DNA of 64,000 nt from Drosophila pseudoobscura (GCF_009870125.1 NC_046679.1:31124001-31188000), one strand, 5' to 3'. Positions 11,160 through 24,677 are shown, counted from the first letter of the stretch. A program made the numbers and translations. The notes: a model not told the origin generated them from the letters alone.

Positions 11160-11760
11160 ACTAAATACCCTGGGGAAAAGGATATTATAGAATTGAGGAT
11201 ATGTTTGTCATCTCAGGCGCCAAATCTATTTTAACGATATTTTGGAGTTAGTAATCTTCTAACAGAAACCAAGAATAGGTACCGGGATCGATATATATAT
11301 CATATGCCTAAATAGTAACATAGTAATAGGGTAAAACATGTCAATCTGAGACAAAGTCATTAGTTATTCGAAACGTTCAGCTTGGAAAACAGAATTTAAA
11401 TGTTAATTTTATGATATAGGGTATAGATATGTCCGAACCTGTTCACCAGCAACATTCCATACACACTTACGTTTTAATCGGCCATTGTTTGACCTTTTTT
11501 GTTTGAACCCTTTTTTATACACAATCAAATATAGAAGAGAATTTAAAATTAGACAATCATGTAGAAAATTGATTCATTAATCGGATAAAATTATGTGTTT
11601 ACTGATGAGTGTTCTAGCTAAGTAGTAATATTTAACCGAATAGAAAAATCGAGGACTATGATTTTCGAACATGAACACAAGCCGATTAACCCATTGTCGA
11701 CCAGTCGGTATTAAAGTAAAAACCACGAAAATAATACGTCTTGAAAAATTTTTGCGTTGT
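11160..11760 (+). repeat. Degenerate dispersed repeats in Mvl 5' intron
   Basis: Two remnants lie side by side. 11160-11330 has the worn look of a TE end (AAATACCCTGGGGAAAAGG, later ATCGATATATATATCATATG). 11561-11760 starts GTAGAAAATTGATTCATTAA and continues through AGTAATATTTAACCGAATAG. It is alignable with the start of the minus-strand repeat at 51566 and with 52293-52370. No ORF. The remainder of the intron (11760-14640) is AT-rich with no gene seen, including a TE-like TATACCCTTGCAG at about 13246. Confidence 0.45.
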
Positions 11761-14712
11761 TCAGGTAAAAGATATTGTGGGGGTTTTTTTAAAGTTGAAA
11801 GAAGGCTAGGATGGATTTAGCAAGATGAATTTACAACCAGTAATATATGTCGCATTTTCCCTCAAGGTGTTCACCTAGTTAATTAAAGGGGGCTTAAGTG
11901 GGCTAAGTTCGTTTTTTCATCGGCATGAGCAGAGCAGCTGGTTGCAAGAAAAAAAGTTATTAAACAAAAAGAGCTGGCGGCATAAGGGGAGGGGACGCAC
12001 GAAACGAAACTGCATGTCACGTCGCTGTGGCCGCCAGATACTCGTCAATTGCCGTTAAATAAGTCAACAATTGGAAGCTGAAGCAGAAGTTCCTCCGCTG
12101 GCACTGACTGGGCTCTGCTCGCTGCTTCTGTCTGGTGTTGTTTGTTCAACGTCACCGAATTCGTAAATTGTTCCACGAGCGGGTCTTACGGAATGAGTAA
12201 AATGTTCATAAAATGCATATAAGTGTTGTGTCGCCTTCGTTTAGTGCTCTTCTTGTGTGTGTGATATAATAAAGGAAAACAAAACGGTTTGAAATATTTA
12301 CCAGACCAATACTGTAATTTTCGCCGCTGCCACCTTCCCATCCATCCCGCACCACCCAATCAACAAGCTGTTGCAAGTAAGCCAAATTGTGTTGAAATTA
12401 AACCTAATTCTCGGTTAGGAAGTGGTGTTAACCTGAAATATTCAATAATTTACATTATGGCTTATCTTGTTGGCCATCATCTCTCTCATTTTATTATGTT
12501 GAGAGTGAACAAAACATATGTGTGAGGTGTGTGAGTGTGTGTTTGTGAGTGCGCACGCAGGTGTGTGCCAATAACAAAACGTGGGTCCCATGTTGTATTT
12601 TAGCAAGGTGAGGTCTTTAAATATCCCTCAAGGAGTGAGAAAGAGTGAAGAATATAAAGCTGTGAATAATCTTATGGAGTTGCTTAATTGTTCTACCTCT
12701 ATCTCCAAGTCCAAATAAGTAAACCATGTTCAGAGCTTTCCTTGAGAAGACATTACCTTATCGCCTCTTTAACTTATTGAGGCACTCAAAGAATGGTTTT
12801 TTTTTTTGATAAGAAACGACTTTTAAAATGGTAATTGCTAAACAATAGGACGTAAATATTCCCAGTGTTTGTGCTGTCGTGATAAAAAAGCCCTAGCGTT
12901 TGTACTTTAAAAACCTGCAACGAATTCTAAACTTAAAGCGAATAATTAGAGATCAAAAAAGCAGTTAACCCGTCGTTGGTAGAAAAGTAATTTAAAAGTT
13001 GATGTTACTATAATTTAGGAATATTTTCGCTAACATTGTCTGGTGTTTTGTTGTCAGCTAAAAATTTTAAGTTGATTTTTTTGCATTTTCCGCTTATTGA
13101 GCAAATTGCTACGCAGTTTTTTTAAATTTTTTGTTTTGTTTTGGACAGCAAAAAATAAGCAACTTTTATTTGGAGGGAGGACAAAGTCAAAATACACAAA
13201 ATATACACAAAAAGAAATGCCAGAGATGGGGGACCGACGTTTTATATACCCTTGCAGATTGATTGATCCTGTTTCGGACATCAGAGATGCTTGAATGGTG
13301 CAAAATCATAATACCCCTTTTCGAGTGTAGAAAAATATGGAAAATTAAATTGGTGTGGTATTTAATGTAGTGGATTTCTTTGTTTATTTTGGGCGTACAC
13401 GAGTATTTCATCTGCAGTAATCAGAATTTATGACTTCTGATATGTACAATCAAGGAACTATCAACAATGTTTTCCGCATGGCGAACACGTAGCTAAAATA
13501 TATACGTACACATATCGAAATATACGATATCATTCTGAGTACTATGGTAGACATATTTGTGTGTGTGCAGGAGAGACCCACAACTGGGTAAACAGAACCG
13601 TTTAAATGTTGAGACAAATACTACACGTATTCCAATGAACCAGAAAACGAAACCAACAGTTGGATTCATTACAATTTGCGTTAAATCTTGACCATAGATA
13701 GAAGCCAATTGGCCATTAATGGCGACATCTAGATATGACCAAACTCGTGTGTATAATATATAAGTAAGGCCTCTACATAATAAGGCATCGCCCGATGCTC
13801 TGCAAGTCTTTGTCTGGCTCTGTCCGTCATCAATGAGGCGATGTGGAAAGCAGCAACTGCAAAGCAGACGCAGAGGAGGCGGCGGCCAGACGAGAGCGCC
13901 TGTCAAGGTGAACCAGCTGATGGTATTTCCAACCTGCTGGAGGGAACAATATCTTTTGAAGAGCTCGCCAACAAGCATTCATTACACAGTTATTACACAC
14001 ATGTATAATGTGCTTTTAATCAAATAAACAAATGGAAAGAGTTACATATGTGCAGGTCAATAGACTGCTTGTTGTATCACTTGCAACTTGATATTAAATC
14101 GTTTCGTTAAGTCGCAAATAAAACAAAATTACAGACTTGAAATACACTTGAAGACTCTTAGAAATGATTCACAAGGCCTGTGGCTGTACTATATATTTAT
14201 ATAATATATATATTACAGTAATACGCTGTATCAGCGTTATCAATTAAACGGAACATGTGACTGTCAAACTACGAGTAAAAAACTCGTACATATGTACATC
14301 TGTATATTTTCTGTTTTATTGCCACATGTGTACGAATGTATACCGGGAAAATGTTTCTAGTTTTCGGATGATCACTCCAAATTTGAAATGGAATATGGAA
14401 TGTTATGGCTGCAGAAATCGCAGTCGGAGATAATTATATTTTATAACTTTTTGTTTGTTGTTTTTATTATGATAATGCTAATTGAGTCAGAGATCAGACA
14501 GACGTAATAGTAGATGCTCAATTAAATGGAAGTTGTGAGAATCGCAGGTGCAATAATCGCGCACATTGAATTTTTTTTATGTATAATTAAACGTAGAGCC
14601 TTTGATGGACAGTCAAAACAATCGAAGCAGAACTGAACAATAGATTCATGTACATATATGTATGTATAATGACTAAACAAAGGCTGACCATATTCTCGGC
14701 ATATTTTGCAGC

Positions 14713-17700
14713 ATGTCGTCGAATGAGGCCTATCACAAGAACGTTGAGCCGGGCGCCGGTGGCGATGGTCCAGGCGGTTCGAGTGCGAGTGGGAGTAATG
14801 GAGGAGCATCAGGGAGCAGCCATAGCAATCAATTGCATCACCAGCAGATACTCAATGAGACCACATATCTGAAACCGGCCGCCAAGCAGGCCTACTTCAG
14901 CGATGAAAAGGTCCTCATACCCGAAGATGATCGCACAAATGTAAGTCTCAATACAAACAAACAAAAAATAGAAGAAAAACTAGAACTAACAGAACTTGAC
15001 CTTCCCCTTACCAGATGGGTTTCAGTTTTCGCAAGCTGTGGGCCTTCACGGGACCCGGTTTTCTCATGTCCATTGCATATCTAGATCCCGGCAACATCGA
15101 ATCCGATTTGCAGTCGGGTGCCGCCGCCAAGTACAAGATCTTGTGGGTCTTGCTTTGGGCCACTGTCTTGGGTCTACTCATGCAACGCTTGGCCGCAAGG
15201 TGAGTGTGTGTCTGTCTAAATCTCTCTCTCTCTCTTTCTCTCTCTTAATTTTGGATCATTATATTTTTCAGGCTGGGTGTGGTAACGGGCTTGCATCTGG
15301 CTGAAATGTGCTATCGCCAGTACAAGCGTCTGCCGCGTTGGATACTCTGGATCATGATTGAGATAGCCATCATTGGATCCGATATGCAGGAGGTCATTGG
15401 CACGGCCATTGCCATATATCTGCTATCGAATAAAGCGTAAGATTCGAATCGCGTGCTATGTGATGATTCTGTATAGTTGATGATTTGGTTGTTTTTTATA
15501 GTGTACCTTTGTGGGGTGGAGTGTTGATCACTATTGTTGACACGTTCACGTTCCTGTTTCTGGATAAATACGGTTTACGTAAGCTGGAGTTCCTATTTGG
15601 GTTCCTCATCACCATCATGGCAGTCACATTTGGCTATGAGGTAAGCAAAAAAAAAACCCCTAAATTTTAAGTAGATTTATTCAAAAGAGCAAAAGTTCCC
15701 CTAAGAGGCACTCAATTGTCGGTCGGGCGTGAAAAAATAATAAAATGTTTAAACAATTGCGATAAAAACTCAGACACACAAAAAAACGAAACTAAATGAT
15801 GTGTATGATTTTCTCAAAAAGCGATTGTCACGAAATTTGCAAATTACCGAATGGCGAGGGGCGTTGTCATTCTATTGATTGGAGCACCCAGCAAACGGAA
15901 GCCCTTTAAACGAACCTACACATTTCTATTAGGACTCACTTTCTTTGCCTCATAAATCAGAGTCACGGAGACACATATTTACAACAGCGATAAAGATAAT
16001 AAGTAATTGTACATGAGTCGTCTGTCTGCCCCAGTCAGAGCAAACCCCCGAAGATGATTAGATAAGCTTGCACTTGCACATTTCATATCATGTGGCAGAT
16101 GTGGAAGCACATGATGCTGCCCGGAAATGGGACAAACAAATTCCAGATGGGACAGAGCAATTACAGGCCTTATCTGTTTGTTGTATAAGCCAAAATATTG
16201 TATGCCTTATCCATGGGGGACTTTTCTGCGCCATCGAGACACAAATAATGAGCAAACACTTGTGGTATTTCGGGGGAATTTTCTGTCAGTACTTATTAAT
16301 CCCATGTTTATTACCAATCCTCTTAGTATATTGTCTCTGCACCCAATCAAGTGGAGGTGCTTGAGGGCATGTTTGTGCCCTGGTGCTCTGACTGCAATTC
16401 AAATGTACTGCTGCAGGCAGTGGGTGTCGTAGGAGCTGTCATCATGCCACACAATCTGTACTTGCACTCGGCTTTGGTCAAGGTAAGACCTACATCAAAA
16501 ATATCTACGAAGGAATCCATAATTCATAGAGCTCTTGTCTTTTCATTTACAGTCCCGTGATATCGATCGTCGCCAGCCAAAGAAAGTGAGCGAAGCGAAT
16601 TTCTACTTCTTTATTGAGGCCTCCGTGGCCTTGTTTGTGTCGTTCATCATAAACCTCTTTGTGGTGTCCGTCTTTGCCCATGGAATGTATGGCAAGACCA
16701 ATAAGGATGTGGTGAGTGGAATCGCTGCGTTTCCCATCTTTAGGACCTAATCATGGATTCCCTTTCGTTATTTTGTTAGCTCGATATCTGCACTGACAAA
16801 TCGATGTACGAGGATGCAAAAATGTCGTTTGTGGACCACCAGAATGGAACGGCCATCATCGATGCGGATCTGTACAAGGGCGGCCTTTTCCTGGGATGCA
16901 CTTTCGGTGCTGTGGCCATGTACATTTGGGGCGTGGGTATACTGGCCGCTGGCCAGAGCTCCACCATGACTGGCACCTATGCGGGTCAGTTCTCAATGGA
17001 GGGTTTCCTCAATCTACAATGGCCGCGCTGGTGTCGCGTGCTGGTCACGCGCTGCATTGCCATCATCCCAACATTCTGCCTGGCCATGTTTAGCAAAATG
17101 GATGATCTAACCAACATGAATGACATCCTGAATGCGGTGATGTCTCTTCAGTTGCCCTTCGCTGCAATACCCACCATAGCGTTTACCTCATGTGCGGCAA
17201 TTATGGGAGAGTTTGTCAATGGATTGTGAGTGTCTCGCGATATACCCCTACTCTTGGCTTTATTTAATTCTATTTTTTTACTTTTAGGGGCAACAAAATC
17301 GTTTCTATCTGTCTGACCATTGTGGTAATTGGTGTCAATCTTTACTTTGTGATTGTCCAAGTGGAGAACATGCAGATCCAAGGTGGTCTACTGGCCTTAG
17401 TTTGTGAGTAGTCGTAAATCTTTCATCATTCCGAACTTGCTAATGATTGCCTTTCTTTCTTTTTTGGATTGCAGGCATATTTGCCATTCTATATATACTA
17501 TTTAATTTATATCTTGTGATACACATGGCCGCCTGCATGGGCAATCAGCGTCTAATGAATAGTCGAGTGAGTACTCCACACACACACACGGGACGGGCGG
17601 CACTTATCAATTGGCCTTAAGAAATCAAAAATCACAAATCACACATCACACATCGCGAGATATCGCCCATCAACTGGCGGTCTGACACTATCTATTTACG

Positions 17701-20700
17701 TGACTCTGACCACCAAATGGAGGCTTAGTGTAGGGCTTATGCACTGTAGTTGGGGTCCCACTTCATCTACTGGTACTAAATGGTGTTCTCTGTCTCTCTG
17801 TTTTACAGTGGGTGCAGCGTTTTGTGTTGCCAAGCCAGAACAGCTTTTCGATAAAGAATGCCAACTCAACGTATGCCAGGTATGTCCAAGACAATTTCCA
17901 TCAAATGTCAACCACATCATCACCATACACCCACACGCACCGATGCACAGACACACTCACACTCACTCACTCTCTCTCTCTATATCTATCTCTCGTTGAG
18001 GGAAAACTCTAATCTAACCTTTTAGTAAACTATCTGATCTGCACTGAATTCCTCCGAATTGGCTTTAAAAACTTCAAATTTGTATCTTCCTTCCTACTAA
18101 TTAAACTCCTCTACTAATCGTTCATCTGGTTACGAACACTCTCAAAACTAAAACTAACATTTCGAAAACATCTTGCTATGCTCTCTCTCTTCTTTCGACT
18201 CTTCACAGTGACGTAACCTTAGTTGTAGGCGAATCAGCTACTAACAAAACGGTGAAAGGTCTTGAAACCGTTTCGGAGAAGGTTCCTAACTGAATCATCT
18301 TGGTGACTCATTATGGCTAACCTCCCGTCCACACACAAATTCCCTTGTGATATTAACACTAAATCACACGCTTAACAACACTAACAAGTACCTAATAGGG
18401 CTCTACAAAACTCTTGAATTTACGAGCATAAGGCATGTCTTTAGGGGATCTACGTTTAGACATACAGCATTTACCCCATCAATGGTGGGATCCTATAGAT
18501 AGTAAGAATAATATAACACTGGTAAGTCTTCACTGATTGCTTTATCAAGCATTGTGGGGTATTTTGTACTTTATAAGGCTTTTGGACGCTTAGCACGTTG
18601 AATAAAGTTTGAACTTATGACTTCGAATTACTTGGAAAAGTCTTTAAATTTATTGTTGATTGGTCTCGGCTTTAAGTACTAAGAGAAGATCATTCTAAAC
18701 TGGATTCTGATTGAAAAGAAGGATGAAACGGAACACGTATCTAAAGTGGATGGCCAAAGAACATGAAGGAAGACAATTGGAGATCTTTCTTCCCAAATAT
18801 TTCTTATATATTTTAAGTTTCAGAATAGTTATAGCTCTAGTCAACCGCGGATTAGCTTTAATTTAAGGGTTTCTAGTTTGTTGGTTGGTTCAAGGGTTAT
18901 CAAAAGCACAGTGGGCGTGGTACCCTCAACATCAAATTAATCACAAAAATTTAATTCAAATAAAACTAAAAACAAAATATGATTTGCTAAATTTCTTGTA
19001 TTTATTATATGTGCTCGACAACCCTGTTCTCTCTTACCTATGTTTTGTGTTCTATCACTGTCTCTCTCTGTTCTCTCTCTCTTCATGTACTGTATTATAC
19101 TACACCCCACTCTTATACTCTCTGTCTTCTACTGATACCGGATTGATTGATGTTTCCCATTCATTTTGTGGCTAATTGAAATGTACAAAACCTACAACAA
19201 AATACAAAAAATATTCCCAATTGACACACAAAAACAAACAAAAACATACACGCACACACGAACAATGTGGAAATGGATTTTTTGGCATTGATACAAAACA
19301 ATGAGAAAACGTTTTTCAAAATTATTGTTTTTCTAAAGAATGGCGCAAAATATGCAAAATTTTAATGCAACATAAAATAAAACGAAAGATAAATAATAAT
19401 AAAAATCAATACAAATTGATTTCGGAACGCTTTGAGAACGCGTGCCATGAGAATTTCAATTAAAAATCCATTTTTGATTCCCCGAAAATGTGCTGCTGGC
19501 CAAAATCTGATTTTCTCTCTTTGTTGGGGTCTCGCATCAACATCTTCAACTCTGGATCGGACTTTGTACATATGTAAATGTGTATAAATAGCGAGCTGAC
19601 TCTTAACGATAACGGAATCTCAAGAAACTCGATACAGAATCAGAATCAGAATCAACCCCAACGAAGCCAACTAAGATAGTCTTAAGCGATAGATTTATAC
19701 GAAATTTGTTTGCACTCACTCTTCTGTATGTAAATGTTGTAAAGAATTTATGCTCCTACTCTATAAGTATTAGATGTCCTTGAATCTCTATGTAGCTTAT
19801 TTATTAGACAATTTGTACGTATTACTTAATCGAACACATTTGGTTGATATTAAAAGATTTGTACAAACCTGTATGCCTGCTGTACTTGATAATGGAGTAT
19901 CTATGCCTAGTTGTATATGTATTTATTAACTGTAGAATGAAATAAATATTACAAATATTACAAACTCTGCTCCCCTTTCCAGACAATAATAAATACGAAA
20001 TTCCTCTTAGTGTGTGTTTTGCCTTTGTTAATAACTTTTAATTGTTTCTGTGTGTGTTTTCTATCTCGTTGGAGTTGTTTGAATTTCTATGTCTATCCTA
20101 TATATATCCTATATTTGTGGGATTTGAAATAGATGTTGTGGAAACAGAAGTTTTTATGTGTGTAACCATATCTTTTCTTCGTAATTTCTTGTGGAAAGAA
20201 TATCTGATCTACAATGTATATATGGGGCTTTGTGTAGTTCTTGAACTTAATAGCAACTTAGTAGATCTAGGTAATAGCCGAAAGCCATATTAGCTACAGT
20301 TGCCTCCCTTCCATGTAGCTTTAGTTTATAGCTTTAAGCGCACAAAGTAAATAAATAAATGAATAGATCTAGGCGAACATTGATGTTGTAAAGAATGGTT
20401 TACATTAGAGCTACAACATTTAACAGACAAGGAAATTATCTTCAATTTGTAAGATATATATATGTATATTGCAATATATTGTATACATATATCATTTATA
20501 TTAATGATCTATTGCAACGATCGATTGGTAGATAGATAGAAATATCGCATTTTGCATTTTTCTTAGTCGGATTGATTGATTGGTCAAGGAAATGCATATT
20601 TGGGTGAATTAAAAGATGGGTGGATAAAAGATGTATAACCCAAAAGGGGATGGAGTGTGTATCTATAGATATACATATATCTACAACACAATCTGTATAT

Positions 20701-20980
20701 ACATTTATATATATTTTTTTGAATAAATAAAAAACCCCTTTCAAAAAATTTGATCATCAGAATCAGAAACCGAAAGCATTTCCCCTACTTTTCTACCTAA
20801 ACTGACCGAAGATTGAAGATTTAATCGAGAGAGAGATAAGCCACCTACACGCATACCTCAGTCATATCAATCAGCACTTACATCAGTCATCATTCACTTA
20901 TATCTCTAAATATCCTTTGCAGGATTGCCACGAACGGCGACAACGAGGCAGACGTTATGGATGGCGAGGATGATGCGTAG
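14713..20980 (+). CDS. Mvl: Malvolio, NRAMP-family divalent metal transporter
   Basis: Proton-coupled Fe2+/Mn2+ transporter of the SLC11 family, a polytopic membrane protein. Coding exons: 14713-14940, 15015-15199, 15272-15436, 15502-15640, 16327-16482, 16553-16711, 16780-17225, 17288-17403, 17475-17566, 17809-17879 and 20923-20980. The phases close to 604 residues. The N terminus is Ser/Gly-rich and cytosolic. The metal-binding DPGN motif is at residues 100-103 in TM1, and the TM6 MPH motif is at 279-281. The conserved transport signature after TM8 and about 12 hydrophobic segments are present. The final exon gives [18 protein letters not shown], an acidic tail. An alternative last exon is at 18209-18293. 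A candidate poly(A) signal for this form is AATAAA at 21738-21743. The symbol rests on full-length similarity and gene order. Confidence 0.95.
18209..18293 (+). CDS. Mvl: Mvl alternative terminal exon
   Basis: CTCTTCACAG is a strong acceptor. With the phase-2 donor at 17879/17880 it yields an open 28-residue tail, starting [14 protein letters not shown] and ending KVPN, then TGA at 18291-18293. It replaces the acidic IATNGD tail and makes a 613-residue protein. The 3'UTR would end at the AATAAA at 18601-18606. The intron upstream is rich in CT runs (about 17958-17995 and 18181-18200). I infer use as a real isoform from the acceptor, the matching phase, the open frame and the poly(A) signal together. 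I have no transcript data. Confidence 0.65.
18601..18606 (+). terminator. Candidate poly(A) signal for short Mvl isoform
   Basis: AATAAA about 310 bp after the TGA of the alternative terminal exon, followed by a GT/T-containing stretch. Consistent with 3' end formation within the 3 kb last intron. Confidence 0.45.
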
Positions 20981-22214
20981 CCATTACTGTGCTGCACTGA
21001 TTCCGATGGCAGTGAGGAGGTTTGTTTCAACAACAGCAACAACAACGAGTCCGGGTGCCCCAGCAGCAACGTTAACGGCGGCCCTGGCCAGCATGTGGTC
21101 ATCAGCTAGCATTGGCATTTGCATTGGCATTCGTCTGCATGGTTGCGACAGCAGCAGCAGGAGCAACAAACCACTCGACAATGGACACAATGTGGCAAAG
21201 TTCCCCTGGGCACCAGGCGGAATGGATTGGGTTTTATTGTGGCTTCGGGTATTATTTTTTAAATGGTTCTCCAAGAGAACCGGGGATCAGTGTAAAACAA
21301 TAACTAAATTCGACTTTTAATGCATACCAAAAGAAAAGCAAAGCAAAGAAAAGAAAAGACCAGAAAAGCACATCCATAACAGATCATCATTATTCGAAAT
21401 TTTCAAATGATCGAAAAACACTTTTAATTAATGCTAATAATCATAAAGTCTATTAATAATAGGGCTGTGAAATTAACTGAGCGTAAATCGAACCACATTT
21501 TATTGTCTAATCGTGTGTGAAATTCGTCTGTAGAAATTGCATACATTTGTGGAACCTTTAGAGAGCAAAGCAATTTTGTGTATTTCGTATTCCTTATTTA
21601 TTTTATACTGTTTTACTTAAGAACTCTCTTTATGCAATGTTGCACGTTAGTCCATTCGAGTTCCATCATTTTCCTAGCTAGTTCATTATTCATTAAAAAT
21701 ATTTCAAAAATTGTTGTGTACAAAAATCACTATAAATAATAAAAATTGTATTCTATTAAGGATCCATTTTTGATGATTGTTGGGAACCTGTTTGAGGGAT
21801 TTATATGGATATTTTATAATGAAGATATGGGATAAAAGTTTCAGCGATTTATGTTTAAACAAATATCATTCTAATTTTAAATTAAATTTTAATCAGAGTC
21901 TGATGAGCAGCCTCTCCTTACTTACCGATTGTGTCCACTCATTTGAAGAGAAAAACCTTACGTCAGAAATGGGGATATTACCTAACCCTCTGTAAGGCCT
22001 GCTACCAACAGCTGAGTATTTCACGTAATCGACACTTAATTGCTAACTAATAGTTTAATTGATGAAAGCGAAAAGCCCGAACATTAATGAGAGATTCATT
22101 CATTCGCTGATGAGGTGTCAGCTGTCAGGTGTGGGCGTGGATTAAAACGATAGTAACAATCATTTGAATAGGCGCATCCAATTTGTATTTGGATGGATCT
22201 AGAGCTTAGGGAAC
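20981..22214. other. Mvl 3'UTR and intergenic DNA
   Basis: After the Mvl TAG, CAG-type repeats (about 21032-21175) and an A/G-rich tract (about 21327-21375) lie in the presumed 3'UTR. From 21750 to 22200 there is AT-rich spacer before the first juvenile-hormone-binding-like gene. No additional gene is supported. Confidence 0.5.
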
Positions 22215-22222
22215 TATAAAAG
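22215..22222 (+). promoter_or_regulatory. TATA box of first takeout-like gene
   Basis: TATAAAAG followed by GGG, 68 bp upstream of the ATG at 22283. Initiator candidates (TTCAAG, CTCATC) lie at the expected 27-33 nt. The other three cluster members have no equally clear box. Confidence 0.65.
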
Positions 22223-22282
22223 GGGTTGGCTCGTTATATTCAAGCTCATCCATTAATTATCCGACAACAAGAACGAATCGTA

Positions 22283-23136
22283 ATGAAGCTTTCACTTTTC
22301 ATTGGATGTCTGACGATAGCGTTCGTATGGGGACAGCAGCTTCGTAAGTGGAATAAGATCTATCAGAGATTTATCATCTATTTAAGCTAACCAACTTATA
22401 GCTCCAGATATAGATAAATGTCAGGCTGGTGATGCGATCTGCATTGCCAAAACTATCACCTACATCTTACAGTCTTATCCCAAGGGAATACCCTCAATTG
22501 GACTAGATGCCGTGGATGCCATTAGCTTTCAGAATGTGATCGTTAGCCGGATGGAATCCTCAAAGTTGGATCTAAAATTCCATACCCTCACCGTGCGAGG
22601 CTTTGAGAACACCACCGTTCTGGATGCCAAGGGATTCGATGCAGATATACCACGGGTCTTCGAACTGAGTGCTTTTACTCCTCTGCTGCGACTTGAAGGG
22701 GAATACGAGACCCAAGGCATTCTTCTGACCATGCCCATCCAGGGCCGGGGACAGGCGTTGGTTGAACTAAAGGATTGCCAGTTTCGGTGCAAGGTGAGGG
22801 CGGTGGAAGATCAACGTTTGGATGGCAAACGCTATTTGGAGATACCAAAGGTTAAGTGTTTGGTGGATGTTCAGAGGTAAGCGAAGAACCAGAAGAGTTT
22901 TAATCAGTTCTGGTATCTTAATGGACTCTCATTTTGGCAGCATGCACATAAACTTTGACAATTTGTTCAACAACAAGGATTTGAGTGACACTATGAATGA
23001 TTTGGCCAACAATAATTGGTTTGAAATCTGGAAAACACTGCGAAAAGGCATCAACTCGGCACTGGATCAGGTGTCCGGAACAATACTCAGGCGAGTGGCC
23101 AAAAAATTTTCGTATGATGATTTCTTTCAAGAATAA
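22283..23136 (+). CDS. Takeout/JHBP-domain secreted protein 1 (divergent copy)
   Basis: Three exons, 22283-22343, 22402-22876 and 22941-23136, give 243 residues, the usual length for the haemolymph juvenile hormone-binding (JHBP/takeout) family of secreted hydrophobic-ligand carriers. Exon 1 encodes a signal peptide (MKLSLFIGCLTIAFVWG). Two Cys at 27 and 34 (C-x6-C) form the conserved N-terminal disulfide, followed by SYPKGIPSIGLDAVD, a family hallmark. GFENTTVLDAKGF and the C-terminal YDDFF match the fold. The exon structure and phases (1, then 2) are the same as in the next three genes. It lacks the EYRNNKRYLKIY block the others share, so it is the oldest or fastest-evolving copy. The ligand is unknown. 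AATAAA at 23147-23152 follows the stop. Confidence 0.88.
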
Positions 23137-23627
23137 AAGTGAATAGAATAAAATATATGTACATACATACTCGAATAAGTGTTGCATCTTTTTGAATGGC
23201 GTGGCCCATCTTCACTTCCGCGACATGAGGCAGAAATTTATAGATACATATATTTGCCACACTGAATTATAATAATAGACTTCTCGTGAACAATGCGGCG
23301 ACTACTATTACAGGGTGCAGTTTAAGGCAGATTAATGGGCGTATTTTATAAAGTGGTATGGGTTAAAGCTCAAGTGATTAAAGCTTTTGCAGTTCTCAGC
23401 CGATTCCACAATGATAATTTGCCAGCAATTTATCCACCTATATACTATTGCTAGAATCGAGAACTTGTTATGATAATAGTATCTGGTTTGATTTCCTCAT
23501 AAATGTTTTCTCGTTGTAAGGAAAACAATTCTACGGATCCAAGCAGTTGCCCATCGGCTATGCAAGTGGTTCGAGGTTCGGACGGTTATGAGAGCTTGAA
23601 CGTTTGTGATCTTCAATAAGTTGTAAG

Positions 23628-24518
23628 ATGCTTTACCTGCCCTTTATATTCTGGATCACTCTGGAGCTCTTTGTCGGCCTGCAATGCCAAACATTTCGTG
23701 AGTGGGCTCAAATCAGTGGAAACCGCTTCTAAATATTATTTTCTTTATAGCTGACAAGGTGAATAAATGTCATTATGGAGATGGCAAGTGCCTGGCAGAG
23801 TCGGCCAATGCTTTGATTCGTAATTATCCCAAGGGCATACCCGAGATCAATCTGAAGCCCTTCGATGTAGTGACAGTGAAGGATTGGGTGCTGGTCAATG
23901 ACTCGCGGGTGGGCGGTGCCTGGTACTACTTCCAACTATTCAATCAGGTAAACCTTGGCTTCGAGAACACCACAATCACAGAGATCAAGGGCTTCGATCG
24001 GGATCCCACCAAATCCAAGATAGAGATTCATGGCAAGATACCCAGACTGGTGTACAAGGGCAAATACCACGCCAAGGGTCGGATGCTCTGGTTTGTGGAT
24101 ATCAATTCCAAGGGTGACTCGAGCTCGGATTTCCTCAACTTTCGCTTCGATCTGACGCTCAAAGTACGCACCGAATACAGGAACAATAAGCGATACATGA
24201 AAATATATGAGGTGGTACCCAACCTACGACTGGATCGGTGAGTAGTTCTTACAGGCACTATGTGTGGTTCGGTACTATATTATTCCTATCACTCCTGGCA
24301 ACAGCTGGATCATGTGGATGGATGATTTCTTTCCCGATAACTTTGATATGACCATAGCTATTAATAATCTATTCAATCGGAATTGGGTCGAGTTCTGGAA
24401 CGAATTAGAGCCGAGAATCCTGCTTCTGTTCGAAACGGTGTTTCTGAGCCTGTTTGAAGATCTGTTCTACAACATACCATACGATGATCTATTCCTAGCC
24501 GATTCGGAGTTCAATTAG
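23628..24518 (+). CDS. Takeout/JHBP-domain secreted protein 2
   Basis: Exons 23628-23697, 23751-24237 and 24305-24518 close in phase to 256 residues. A signal peptide (about 1-21) is followed by the Cys30/Cys37 pair and NYPKGIPEINLKPFDVV. The middle has GFENTTITEIKGF and the paralogue-specific EYRNNKRYMKIY. The last exon has WVEFWNELEP and ends with a YDDLF motif near the C terminus. It is presumably secreted into haemolymph or a sensory/epithelial space and binds a lipophilic ligand; that role is known for the family and inferred here. It lies 491 bp after copy 1 on the same strand, with an ATTAAA about 50 bp after the stop. Confidence 0.88.
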
Positions 24519-24677
24519 CCATTAAGATATCGGATGTAGAATTCTCTATGCATTTATTTGTGCATTCAAGCATTAAAGTATTCTGACTCGAAACTGGTTC
24601 TCCAGACTGATGCACATTCCTGTTAAGGTTGTTGGCCTTATAGAACTCCTATCTATATCTATCTATATCATATCTAT

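Noticed and set aside
13230-13330. TATACCCTTGCAG start as a complete transposable element
   Set aside because: Only a short worn end is visible; no terminal repeats or coding sequence nearby.
17812-18012. Mvl exon 10 read through its donor into [15 protein letters not shown] repeats
   Set aside because: The tail is translation of CA and CT microsatellites; the donor GCCAG|gtatgt is strong and two good downstream acceptors exist.
23560-23600. GTGGTTCGAGGTTCGGAC as a possible tRNA T-arm
   Set aside because: No acceptor or anticodon stem can be built around it; it lies just upstream of a takeout-like gene start.
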